From NCBI GenBank assembly GCA_964346585.1, contig CAYFVQ010000134.1, forward strand, positions 1 through 28,868: a stretch of 28,868 nt of DNA, in the 5' to 3' direction. This DNA is from SOIA01 sp964346585 (lineage in GTDB: Bacteria > Acidobacteriota > Aminicenantia > Aminicenantales > Aminicenantaceae). A program made the position numbers and the translations under genes. The notes under the pieces are model-generated. The model searched no databases and was not told the origin of the DNA. It saw nothing but the letters and a program-made list of their open reading frames with translations. Position 1 is the first letter of the stretch, and every line of letters starts with the position of its first letter. This document shows, piece after piece, positions 8,392 to 15,700 of the stretch.

Positions 8392-9108
8392 ATGAGTAGT
8401 CCCAATAGGAAAAATGCCGTCATTTCTATTAAGATTAACCCAGCACGTATAACGTCTGTTTTATTAATCATAGTCGCTTTCCTAGTTTTTGCCAGTTCCA
8501 GTGGTTACTTCCTCAAATTCGTCATTCGATATCCGGGGATCAAGAACTTTTCCCTGTTCAACCTGGATTGTGAGGGTAACGTACCAACTTATTTCTCTTC
8601 GCTTATCTTACTTTTCTCAAGTTTTCTTTTTGGTCTCATAGGATTCTACAAGAAAAGGGAAAACGATTCATATGTTTTTCACTGGGGATTTTTGTGCCTC
8701 ATTTTCGTGTATTTATCGCTTGACGAAGCCATTGCCATCCATGAATTACTAAACAGACCTTTACGAACAATGTTCGCCTTAGGTGGTATTTTTTACTATG
8801 CTTCAGTCATTCCTGGCATCATAGCAATACTGATTCTCTTGGTGGGCTATTATAAATTCTGGGTTAACCTCCCTTCGAGATCAAAGTTCTTCTTTACAGT
8901 TGCATTCATCTGCTACGCAGGGGGAACGGTCGGGATGGAGCTTGTTGGAGGACGACACTCAGATCTGTATGGCATAGATAACTTATCTTATGGTGTCTTG
9001 ACGACTCTGGAAGAAACCCTTGAAATGGTAGGAATTGTTTTGTTGATTTACGCCCTCATGGATTATATCCGCACTTACCTCAAGCAAGTTCAATTCCAGC
9101 TTGACTAA
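8392..9108 (+). CDS. Uncharacterised six-transmembrane protein with buried acidic/His residues
   Basis: I do not recognise a named family. From the ATG at 8392 the product is 238 residues; a TTG directly before it would add one. Hydrophobic segments lie at about 21-42, 68-86, 96-113, 130-154, 165-187 and 206-226. Three helices carry charged residues that are unlikely to sit in a membrane by chance: LSLDEAIAIHEL in or at the end of TM3, GMELVGGRH at the end of TM5, and TTLEETLEMVG in TM6. A D/E/H/E arrangement of this kind suggests metal binding or proton-coupled chemistry within the membrane (inference). It lies between a transposase remnant and the decayed flippase copy, and is followed by Wzy, so a role in lipid-linked glycan handling is possible. 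The ribosome site is weak. Confidence 0.75.
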   Translation: MSSPNRKNAVISIKINPARITSVLLIIVAFLVFASSSGYFLKFVIRYPGIKNFSLFNLDCEGNVPTYFSSLILLFSSFLFGLIGFYKKRENDSYVFHWGFLCLIFVYLSLDEAIAIHELLNRPLRTMFALGGIFYYASVIPGIIAILILLVGYYKFWVNLPSRSKFFFTVAFICYAGGTVGMELVGGRHSDLYGIDNLSYGVLTTLEETLEMVGIVLLIYALMDYIRTYLKQVQFQLD

Positions 9109-9141
9109 TTTCGTTTTAATTGGGGGGTTTTTTTCTGAAAA

Positions 9142-9360
9142 ATGTTTAACGTGAAGAATATTTTGAAAGGCAATTCCAGTTTATCATTAATCTCCAAGTC
9201 TGGAGTTGCTTCTGCTGATCGGGTAAGGCTTTCAGCGGTGAGTTTTCTTATTTCAACTGTCCTCATGAATACTTTTTCCAAGGCAGAATGTGGCTCCTAT
9301 TCTATCGCTTTTCCGATATCGCTCTTTCTCGCTTCAATTCAGAACGCGATCATGAACACA
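9142..9360 (+). pseudogene. Flippase (Wzx-like) N-terminal remnant, fused to a GT2 remnant
   Basis: The first 73 codons of this frame repeat the start of the intact flippase at 12058. SKSGVASADRVRLSAVSF matches LKSGIATVDQAMLSTLNL, and SIAFPISLFLASIQNAIMNT matches SLALPISLFLISIQNAIINT. The DNA is recognisably similar as well, with TCGCTCTTTCTCGCTTC against TCGCTTTTTCTCATTTC. Homology stops at about base 9360, in the middle of the second helix, and the sequence jumps to the C-terminal third of the glycosyltransferase at 13466. About 1.1 kb of flippase and 0.6 kb of GT2 are missing at the junction. The fragment cannot make a working transporter. Confidence 0.8.
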
Positions 9361-9711
9361 CCCACTTCTCGGGGAGATTGGAGGCACAGGGGGCTCGCTT
9401 CGTGTATTGCAAGGAACCGTGGATATCCGAATATTTGCCGCCAAGCAGAACTCGTGTCGCGTATTTGTTCTTGTGTACATTCAGACGCGGTAACAGCCAT
9501 AGCCGCTGAATCACCGATGCGGCTGGGAAAAAAAATCCCTTCGCGGCTCTTCATGGTTCTTAAAGCGCTAGCCTACGGGAGAATCAGTCTAGTTTTCATG
9601 GTAAGTTTCTGCCCCGGTCCGCTGCTTCGAACGCAATGGCTGATGGAGGTGGCATCAAACCCAGGCAGATTTCTGGCCGCGTTCGATTGGTATTACAAAG
9701 GGTATCGGTGA
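9358..9711 (+). pseudogene. Glycosyltransferase GT2-B C-terminal remnant with two frame changes
   Basis: From about 9358 the DNA matches the 3' third of the intact GT2 at 13466-14446. In one frame RLEAQGARFVYCKEPWISEY aligns with RLEQQGARFVHCQEAWVSEY, and LPPSRTRVAYLFL with LPPSRTRLSYLFL, ending at a TGA at 9507. Homology then continues in the frame of the flippase fragment: FMVLKALAYGRISLVFM against WMVAKALSFALISLIFM, then GRFLAAFDWYYKGYR against GRFLAALGWHYKGYR up to the shared stop position. A single open frame of 189 codons covers 9142-9711 only because the two frameshifts avoid stops. An automatic annotation would probably call it one hypothetical protein; it is a fusion of two dead pieces. 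Confidence 0.82.
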
Positions 9712-9715
9712 GGCC

Positions 9716-11041
9716 ATGGCAAACTATCAAGAATCAATATACATGGATTATGTGAAAAGCACGACCTCAGCAGACAAGGTCTCCCCATTTTACTCCAAAT
9801 TGGCAAAAATCTCATTGTTCATCTACCTTTTTTTTGTGTTCTTCGGTACTTCTGCACCCTTCCGCGAGAGGATTACGGATGTGGAAGACATCACAACCTC
9901 AAATCCAGTCAACCAAATTGTGTTCTCATTTTTGTACATCCTTTCATTCATAAGCATTCTCCCCAAGAGACATTCGATCCTCCAGTTTCTTAAAACAGAG
10001 AAGTTTTTGACCTTCTTTCTATTGTGGGCGCTTTTCACCGTTATCTGGTCTGATTTCCCCATAGTATCCTTGAAGCTGTGGATTCAGATGACGGGAACGG
10101 TGATCATATTGCTCTCCGCATTGCTACACCTGCGCTCAGCCGATGAGGCGTTGCCTTATTTTAAAGCCATTTTAATCCTTTACATACCACTTACTTTTTT
10201 GTCAATTCTGTTAATTCCAGGGGCCACCGATTGGCGATTCCCTGCTTGGCGAGGATTAGCCCCCCACAAAAACATGCTCGGGCAGGTGAGCCTGTTCAGC
10301 CTGATCATTTGGTCTTTTGCTTTACGCAACCGTAATATGATAAAAAAGATAGTGGTCCTCTTGTTTTTGGTCTTATCGTTCATTCTCTTGATCGGCTCCA
10401 AGAGCACGACATCTTGGCTGGCGGCTGGCCTTTTGGTCTGCCTCGCAGGGTTATGGCACACGGAAACAGTGATCCTCCGACCTACCGTGGGCAGATTCTT
10501 GGCTTTCACGGTGTTCTTTTCTTCTTTGCTAATCCTATTGTTAACCTTCTTGCTTGCGTCGGACCTTGTGGCTTCGGCCCTCCATTTTTTCCAAAAGGAT
10601 GTCACCCTAACTGGAAGGGTGCATTTGTGGAGTGTTGTATTCAAAGAAACGAAAAAACATTTACTTTTCGGATGTGGCTTGGGAGGTTTTTGGGTTCCGA
10701 ACAGTCCGGCTATGGACGCAATTTACCAGGAATTTGTCTGGCTTCCAAATCAATCCCACCTGGGATATCTGGATATTTTGAACGAAACTGGTATCCTCGG
10801 AATCTCCCTTTTTGGATTTATGGTATTCTTTTATTTTAGAACTCTCGGGACAGTTAAAAAACCACATCCTTGGAAATGGTTGGTTATTGCCGTGCTGATC
10901 GTAAATGTTTCAGAGTCAACACTCTTCGGAGGAAATACACTGCAAGAAGTCTTATTCATTTTTTCTTACCTCGCGCTCTATGCTGACCTTAGGCGAGAGG
11001 CTTCAACTTCTTCTGCCCGAATGCCTCCCAGTGTCAAGTGA
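9716..11041 (+). CDS. Wzy-type polymerase / O-antigen ligase family membrane protein
   Basis: A 441-residue, very hydrophobic protein with about 10-12 transmembrane helices. The diagnostic part is the large periplasmic loop and the following helix near residues 300-370: TLTGRVHLWSVVFKETKKH, FGCGLGGFW, then NQSHLGYLDILNETGILGIS. These correspond to the GR..lW, G.G.g.f and H..yl..l.etGi.G blocks of the Wzy_C/O-antigen ligase superfamily, whose conserved Arg and His act on the undecaprenyl-diphosphate glycan. It would polymerise or ligate the repeat unit at the periplasmic face. It starts five bases after the stop of the dead GT2 fragment, with only GAGG close to the ATG; a second ATG about 27 bases on is an alternative start. 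The C-terminal tail is short and polar. Confidence 0.9.
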   Translation: MANYQESIYMDYVKSTTSADKVSPFYSKLAKISLFIYLFFVFFGTSAPFRERITDVEDITTSNPVNQIVFSFLYILSFISILPKRHSILQFLKTEKFLTFFLLWALFTVIWSDFPIVSLKLWIQMTGTVIILLSALLHLRSADEALPYFKAILILYIPLTFLSILLIPGATDWRFPAWRGLAPHKNMLGQVSLFSLIIWSFALRNRNMIKKIVVLLFLVLSFILLIGSKSTTSWLAAGLLVCLAGLWHTETVILRPTVGRFLAFTVFFSSLLILLLTFLLASDLVASALHFFQKDVTLTGRVHLWSVVFKETKKHLLFGCGLGGFWVPNSPAMDAIYQEFVWLPNQSHLGYLDILNETGILGISLFGFMVFFYFRTLGTVKKPHPWKWLVIAVLIVNVSESTLFGGNTLQEVLFIFSYLALYADLRREASTSSARMPPSVK

Positions 11042-11371
11042 CATTCGATATGGCTCGTTGATACCTGCAGGGATAATCATAGTGGGACCCCTTGTCATCA
11101 CATAATTCTCGCCCAGATTGAGCACGCGCCTCGATAATGTGTGGCACTTCCTATCTAGAGCTTTTTGAATGTGTTCTTCGATTAAAGCATTGCCTGTCAT
11201 AAATTGGGCCTTGATTAATACCAAATCAGTTTGCCGTGCGGAAAGACGATACTCTATGGCGCTATGCTGTTTTATCGTGTTGTATTCGTGACGCGTCTTT
11301 TGTTCGTTACCTGGATCCGTTTGAGGATTCAGAGTGTCTCTCGGTTGATTAACTCCTTGCTTATTTGCCAT
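11003..11371 (-). CDS. Orphan 122-codon frame, function unknown (doubtful)
   Basis: An uninterrupted minus-strand frame from an ATG at 11371 runs into the last 39 bases of the Wzy-like gene. I recognise no family. The product is polar and basic, with no membrane segment. The middle (VLIKAQFMTGNALIEEHIQK) looks like an amphipathic helix, and the end has NYVMTRGPTMIIPAGINEPY. It lies between the Wzy gene and a dead transposase, with no convincing ribosome site; the closest candidate is TAAGAG. It may be a genuine orphan gene, passenger DNA brought in with the element, or chance. Confidence 0.28.
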   Translation of the reverse strand: MANKQGVNQPRDTLNPQTDPGNEQKTRHEYNTIKQHSAIEYRLSARQTDLVLIKAQFMTGNALIEEHIQKALDRKCHTLSRRVLNLGENYVMTRGPTMIIPAGINEPYRMSLDTGRHSGRRS

Positions 11372-11417
11372 TGAGACTCTTATTGTACCTGTTTTCCCAA
11401 GGGTTGCTTCGTGTAAT

Positions 11418-11560
11418 CTAAAGGGGCAGGACCTGAATATGTGGTGACCACTGAGACATGGCCTTGGCTATGAACTCAGAACCATTGTTCGATCTGAAAT
11501 GCTCAGGAGCGCGGCAGATGACAGAGGCCTGTACGAGACAGCACACCACAGCAACAGGCC
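11418..11560 (-). mobile_element. IS3-family OrfB (DDE integrase) transposase remnant, catalytic Asp lost
   Basis: Read on the minus strand, this stretch gives CRAPEHFRSNNGSEFIAKAM followed by SQW and a TAG at 11420-11418. It matches the hallmark GVPEHIRSDNGPEFIAKAVR.W of IS3-family OrfB transposases, which contains the second catalytic Asp. Here that Asp is Asn (RSNNG), and the sequence after the Trp (SPHIQVLPL) no longer follows the family, so the copy is inactive. Upstream (higher coordinates) only about 25 more codons look related. The fragment lies directly next to the truncated end of the GT2-A copy at 11598, which suggests that insertion or later deletion by this element removed the front of that gene. 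Confidence 0.68.
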
Positions 11561-11597
11561 GCAGCCTCCACTCCTTCATAACAGCCAGACTTTGAAG

Positions 11598-11974
11598 GAC
11601 TTTTTTGTCGATCTTGAATGTGAAGCAGTGGAGGATGCTAAGGCAAATGGGCTGAGGTGCCAGACGAGAAGGTTTCCTGAATTATGGATCATTCACTTCA
11701 GAAAACCCAAAGTGTGCCTCCAGCCTTATGGGATGAAAAATCTCGCGGAGGCAGGCTACTATTGGGGATACCATCCACTTCTCATGGTTCTGGGGGCCGT
11801 TAAAAGATGACGAAGCACTGTTGGTGGACGGGCAGCGTATAAGGGATGACCGGGGGCCCTTGGGCGGGTGCGTAAGGAAAAGGCTACAAACCAATGATCC
11901 CAGCTTTATGCAGGTACTTAAGAAGACAACAGTTGAGGAGACCCCGTCGCAAAGAGACCATTCGGAAGTGGTAA
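11598..11974 (+). pseudogene. Glycosyltransferase GT2-A C-terminal remnant
   Basis: This is a decayed second copy of the 3' part of the gene at 7204-8064. KANGLRCQTRRFPELWIIHF aligns with KANMLGWQTRSFPELKILHL, and YYWGYHPLLMVLGAVKR with YYLGYHPLFMLLKSMRH; then there is a TGA at 11808. Similarity returns in another frame close to the end: YLRRQQLRRPRRKETIRKW, stopping at 11974, against YLRKQQFNKLIGRETIWK of the intact gene. The N-terminal two-thirds, including NDGSTD and the DxD, are missing. The end of the remnant lies about 84 bases before the intact flippase start, so GT2-A followed directly by flippase was probably the ancestral order. Confidence 0.8.
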
Positions 11975-12057
11975 TGCGTTAACCAAATCTGATCCTCTTG
12001 GCCAATAAAGAGGCAGGGTCGTCTTTTTCCCGTTTACCCGTTGTTTCCGAAAAGGAT

Positions 12058-13428
12058 ATGGCTCTTCCAACAAGAAGAATGGTTCGAAGGGTGATGAAGG
12101 AGATTTTGCGCTCCCCATTGATCCTGAAATCCGGCATTGCTACGGTAGATCAGGCAATGCTCTCGACGCTAAACCTATCTATTTCCATAATTCTCATCAA
12201 GACAACATCGAAGGCAGAGTTCGGTTACTATTCCTTGGCGTTACCGATCTCGCTTTTTCTCATTTCCATTCAGAATGCTATCATAAATACTCCGCTTGCT
12301 GTCCTCTTGATTACAAAAAAAGGGGGTGATAGGCTGCAGTATGCTGCTTCACTTTGCTACGGGCAGTTTTTCGCCATCCTGCCGGCGGTATTCATTGGGC
12401 TTGTTGCGATCGGTCTATTACGTTTCTGGAATCTGGATTCAACACAGGCGTCTGTTGCAGCCGCTCTTTGTTTGGCAACGGTCGGTTTATTGTTTCGAGA
12501 GTTTCTCCGTGCCTATTTCTTTGCAAAGGAAACCCCTCTCCGAGTTCTGAAGCTGGACGCCCTCTATGCGATACTCCTTTTGGGCCTCATTGCCTTAGGT
12601 TATCTGTTCCTCACAATAAGCGTCCCCACCGTTTTTGTGCTGATGGGGGTGAGCGCCCTTCTCGTGGCTCTGCTTTTCAGTCGTGAGTTAGGCTGGCATT
12701 GCCACCCAAAGTCCGTTACAGAGAGTTACTGCGAAAATTGGAAATTTGGCAAATGGGCTCTGTTGGGAGTTCTTGTGACACACATACAAAACTATAGCTA
12801 TGTTTACCTGTTAGGCGTGTTGTTGACCAGTGTGGCTGTGGCTGACGTATCGGCTGCACGGCTCTTATTGGTACCCCTCGTTTTCGTTGAGTCAGGCTGG
12901 GGGAAAATAGTGGTGCCGCACGGCTCGAGGCTTCGTGAGGAGGGTCAGATTGCTCTATTCTTCAAAGAACAGATCCTGGTAAGCCTGGTATTAGCTCTAT
13001 GCGTTATGGCTTACACCGTCCTATTGTGTACATTTTCTGGGATAATTCAAAACTTTCTATTCACCGAAAAGTATGCGAATTCCCTAGATTATGTTTTATT
13101 TTGGGGGATGATTTTTGCCATAAGATTCATATCCCTGAATGCGAGCTATGGACTGCAGGTGACGAAGAATTTTCATACTATCTCAAAGGTTAACTTCGTA
13201 ACCATGCTTGTGACTGTGGGGTCCGCCTATTTCCTTATCAAAAGCCACGGACCCAAGGGAGGACTCATGGCTCTGATTCTCGGTGGAGCATTGCTCGCTG
13301 TTGTCCTGTGGTACTGTTTTGGTAAGACCGTATTCTTCCAAATGAGGGGATTAGCCAACGACAAATTCAGGGAAAAAATACCGCTCAAGATTTCAAAAAG
13401 AGGTCCTGTTACCCTATTTGACGATTGA
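12058..13428 (+). CDS. Polysaccharide flippase (Wzx-like, MOP superfamily)
   Basis: From the ATG at 12058 the protein has 456 residues and about 12 hydrophobic helices, the usual size and shape of Wzx/MATE-like lipid-linked oligosaccharide flippases. The first helices (LKSGIATVDQAMLSTLNL, then SLALPISLFLISIQNAIINT) are those found again in the dead copy at 9142. It should move an undecaprenyl-diphosphate-linked repeat unit from the cytoplasmic to the periplasmic face. The frame is open further upstream to a TTG at 11998, but that has no ribosome site. The 12058 ATG follows AAAAGGAT at very short spacing, and an ATG at 12079 is another option, so the start is uncertain. It is followed by GT2-B with a 37-bp gap. 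Confidence 0.88.
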   Translation: MALPTRRMVRRVMKEILRSPLILKSGIATVDQAMLSTLNLSISIILIKTTSKAEFGYYSLALPISLFLISIQNAIINTPLAVLLITKKGGDRLQYAASLCYGQFFAILPAVFIGLVAIGLLRFWNLDSTQASVAAALCLATVGLLFREFLRAYFFAKETPLRVLKLDALYAILLLGLIALGYLFLTISVPTVFVLMGVSALLVALLFSRELGWHCHPKSVTESYCENWKFGKWALLGVLVTHIQNYSYVYLLGVLLTSVAVADVSAARLLLVPLVFVESGWGKIVVPHGSRLREEGQIALFFKEQILVSLVLALCVMAYTVLLCTFSGIIQNFLFTEKYANSLDYVLFWGMIFAIRFISLNASYGLQVTKNFHTISKVNFVTMLVTVGSAYFLIKSHGPKGGLMALILGGALLAVVLWYCFGKTVFFQMRGLANDKFREKIPLKISKRGPVTLFDD

Positions 13429-13465
13429 ACTGAATCAATAGCGCATATACTCCGTATAGACAGAA

Positions 13466-14446
13466 ATGACCTTCTTTTGTATTGAGGTGGAAGCATTTAA
13501 CCAACACTGTAGCCAGACCGATAAACAAAAGAGGGAACCCGCAATCCTTTGCTCAGTATGTATCCCCACGTATTGCCGTCCGCACCTCCTAGAAAAGCTG
13601 CTGAGAAGTCTGGAAAATCAGGTACTTCCCGACGGGGTGGAAATGGAGATTATCATCGTGGACAATGATTCGCTCAAAAGCGCTGAGCCTGTCGTCTACA
13701 CATTTCAGGACACGGAGCGCATTCGTTTCTGCTATTTCAATCAACCCATAAAAAACATCAGCCTTACCCGGAACATGGCGGTGAAAAAAACATCCGGCGA
13801 GTATATTCTGTTCATTGATGATGATGAGGTTGCTTCTCCCCGATGGCTAAGTTACTTACTGAGAACCCTAAAAGGGTTTGATGCTGACGGTGTATTCGGC
13901 CGGGTAGTGCCGGAATTCAGTACAAACGTTCCCAAGTGGATGCACCAGATGGATTTCTTCCACGACTCTGTGCGCGCTACTGGAGCAAAAGCCACATCTA
14001 AGTGGGCAGGTAACTGCATCGTCAGAGCCCAACTTCTGAAAGAAATGAGAGAGCCTTTCGATCCGAAATATGGGATTACGGGAGGGGAGGATACCCACTT
14101 GTTTGATAGACTGGAGCAACAAGGTGCCCGCTTCGTGCATTGCCAGGAGGCCTGGGTCTCCGAATATTTGCCGCCTAGCAGAACACGTCTTTCATATTTG
14201 TTCTTGCGTGGATTGAGAGGCGGGAATGCTCATACACGAAGGAAAATTGAATTCGCCCGGCAAAAACAGGTTGAAATTCGAATCTGGATGGTGGCCAAGG
14301 CACTATCTTTTGCGCTGATTAGCCTGATTTTTATGATGACTCTCTATCCCAGTCCAGCTCGCCGTACTAAATGGCTGATGAAGCTCGGCTCAAACATAGG
14401 CAGGTTTTTGGCAGCTCTTGGCTGGCATTACAAGGGGTACCGATAA
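13466..14446 (+). CDS. Glycosyltransferase family 2 (GT2-B, GT-A fold)
   Basis: The 326-residue protein opens with a poorly conserved 28-residue leader, then has LCSVCIPTYCRPHLLEKLLR (28-47), the VDNDS donor-binding turn (65-69), ISLTRNMAV (98-106) and the metal-binding FIDDDEVASPRWL (116-128). Farther on, ITGGEDTHLFDRL is the catalytic ED region of GT2 enzymes, followed by LPPSRTRLSYLFLRGLRGG. The hydrophobic stretch ALSFALISLIFMMTLYP near the C-terminus may anchor the protein to the membrane. It adds one sugar by an inverting mechanism to the lipid-linked glycan. The initial ATG has little ribosome site; a GTG seven codons on is possible. The 3' third exists again as a remnant at 9358-9711. 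Confidence 0.92.
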   Translation: MTFFCIEVEAFNQHCSQTDKQKREPAILCSVCIPTYCRPHLLEKLLRSLENQVLPDGVEMEIIIVDNDSLKSAEPVVYTFQDTERIRFCYFNQPIKNISLTRNMAVKKTSGEYILFIDDDEVASPRWLSYLLRTLKGFDADGVFGRVVPEFSTNVPKWMHQMDFFHDSVRATGAKATSKWAGNCIVRAQLLKEMREPFDPKYGITGGEDTHLFDRLEQQGARFVHCQEAWVSEYLPPSRTRLSYLFLRGLRGGNAHTRRKIEFARQKQVEIRIWMVAKALSFALISLIFMMTLYPSPARRTKWLMKLGSNIGRFLAALGWHYKGYR

Positions 14447-14626
14447 AGCCTTGTCGCGGTTTCTTGAATCAGTACCGGCTGAATTTCCGAAACGGCCGCC
14501 TGCCTTATCACCTTCCTTCGGATGATTCATGGGCAGAAGGCAATTCCACGTACCGAGCTTAAGCAACACAGAAAGCGAGCATAGCCTTAAGTTCAGGCAA
14601 GATGGTATTTGTTCAGGTGTTTGGAA

Positions 14627-15700
14627 ATGCTGTTTAATTCTCTAGCGAAAGATGTATTATCAATTGTAGTTTATTACTCAGGTCTCATTTACATCCTTAG
14701 GTTCTTGGGCAGAAATTATGCAAAAATCCTTCTTTACCACAGTGTGAGCGAAAGTGAAAATAAATTTATTAAAGGGACGAATATGTGGATTTCTTACGTC
14801 GTTTTTGAGAAACATATGAATTACATACTAAAGCATTATCACGTAATTTCACTGCAAGAACTTGTTAAATTTTTACAGCAAGGTAAGATCCCACCACAAT
14901 CAATGGTTATTACCTTTGACGATGGTTTTTCAGATAATTTTTCTTTTGCTTATCCCTATTTGAGACGGCACAAAATTCAAACAACTATTTTTCTCGCGAC
15001 AGATTGCATTGAGAAAAAGAAAACAATATGGATCCAGGAACTAAACTACTTAATTAATACCGTAGGTGTTCAGAAAGTTATAAGAAGTATACATGCCATG
15101 AATGAGAAATATGAAATCGATCAATTGATTATAGAGACGAATTCAAAGAGAACGATCCGGAAGCAGGTTGAAGACTATTTGGCATATGATGTAAACAAGG
15201 AGGAACGAAAAAAAATCCTAGGAAGTCTGTTCCGCGAGTTCAATATCCGAACAAAGAAAGTCTTTTCTGAAAATCAGATATTTCTGACTGCGAGTCAGAT
15301 CAGACGGATGAAAAAGAAGGGTATATACTTCGGGAATCACGGTGCTTCTCATACCCCCTTTTCTGCTATGTCCCTGGATGAACAATGGAGGGAAATTGTA
15401 CATTCCAAAAAAGTAATTGAGGAGAATCTTGGCGAAGATTTCGTACCTTTTTCGTATCCGTTCGGGCAGACGAAAGATTTTACTCTGAATACACAAAGGC
15501 TTGTAAAAGAAGCCGGCCATAGTTGTATTCTAACTGCCATGCCAACGTTGAATCATGCAGGTACATCTCCGTTCGAATTAGGCCGTATTGTCGTCGATAA
15601 CGGCCCAGTGTACAAATTGGCTTTCGAATTGGAAAAAGGAGTTCTAAAACACCTATTGCTGAATAAGAAACATGAGCTCAGAGGGGCTATGAATGGATAG
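14627..15700 (+). CDS. Polysaccharide deacetylase (NodB-like, carbohydrate esterase family 4)
   Basis: The protein is 357 residues from the ATG at 14627, chosen because AGGTG lies about eight bases upstream; a TTG at 14609 would add six residues. The NodB motifs are present: SMVITFDDGFSDN (about 92-104; first catalytic Asp and metal-binding Asp), FGNHGASHTPFSAM (the HxxSH metal ligands) and FVPFSYPFGQTKDF (third motif). A large insert of about 110 residues between motifs 1 and 2 (WIQELNYLINTVG onward) is typical of deacetylases from polysaccharide loci. An N-terminal hydrophobic stretch (LSIVVYYSGLIYILRFLG) could be a membrane anchor. The enzyme probably removes N- or O-acetyl groups from the glycan. 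The stop overlaps the sulfotransferase start by eight bases, so the two are translationally coupled. Confidence 0.9.
   Translation: MLFNSLAKDVLSIVVYYSGLIYILRFLGRNYAKILLYHSVSESENKFIKGTNMWISYVVFEKHMNYILKHYHVISLQELVKFLQQGKIPPQSMVITFDDGFSDNFSFAYPYLRRHKIQTTIFLATDCIEKKKTIWIQELNYLINTVGVQKVIRSIHAMNEKYEIDQLIIETNSKRTIRKQVEDYLAYDVNKEERKKILGSLFREFNIRTKKVFSENQIFLTASQIRRMKKKGIYFGNHGASHTPFSAMSLDEQWREIVHSKKVIEENLGEDFVPFSYPFGQTKDFTLNTQRLVKEAGHSCILTAMPTLNHAGTSPFELGRIVVDNGPVYKLAFELEKGVLKHLLLNKKHELRGAMNG

Noticed and set aside
10180..10644. Leftward 154-codon frame inside the Wzy-like gene
   Set aside because: Low-complexity Lys/Arg-rich antisense of a hydrophobic membrane protein gene, with no ribosome site.
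10414..10839. Rightward 141-codon frame inside the Wzy-like gene
   Set aside because: It is a shifted frame of a gene with convincing Wzy motifs; its composition is unlike a protein.
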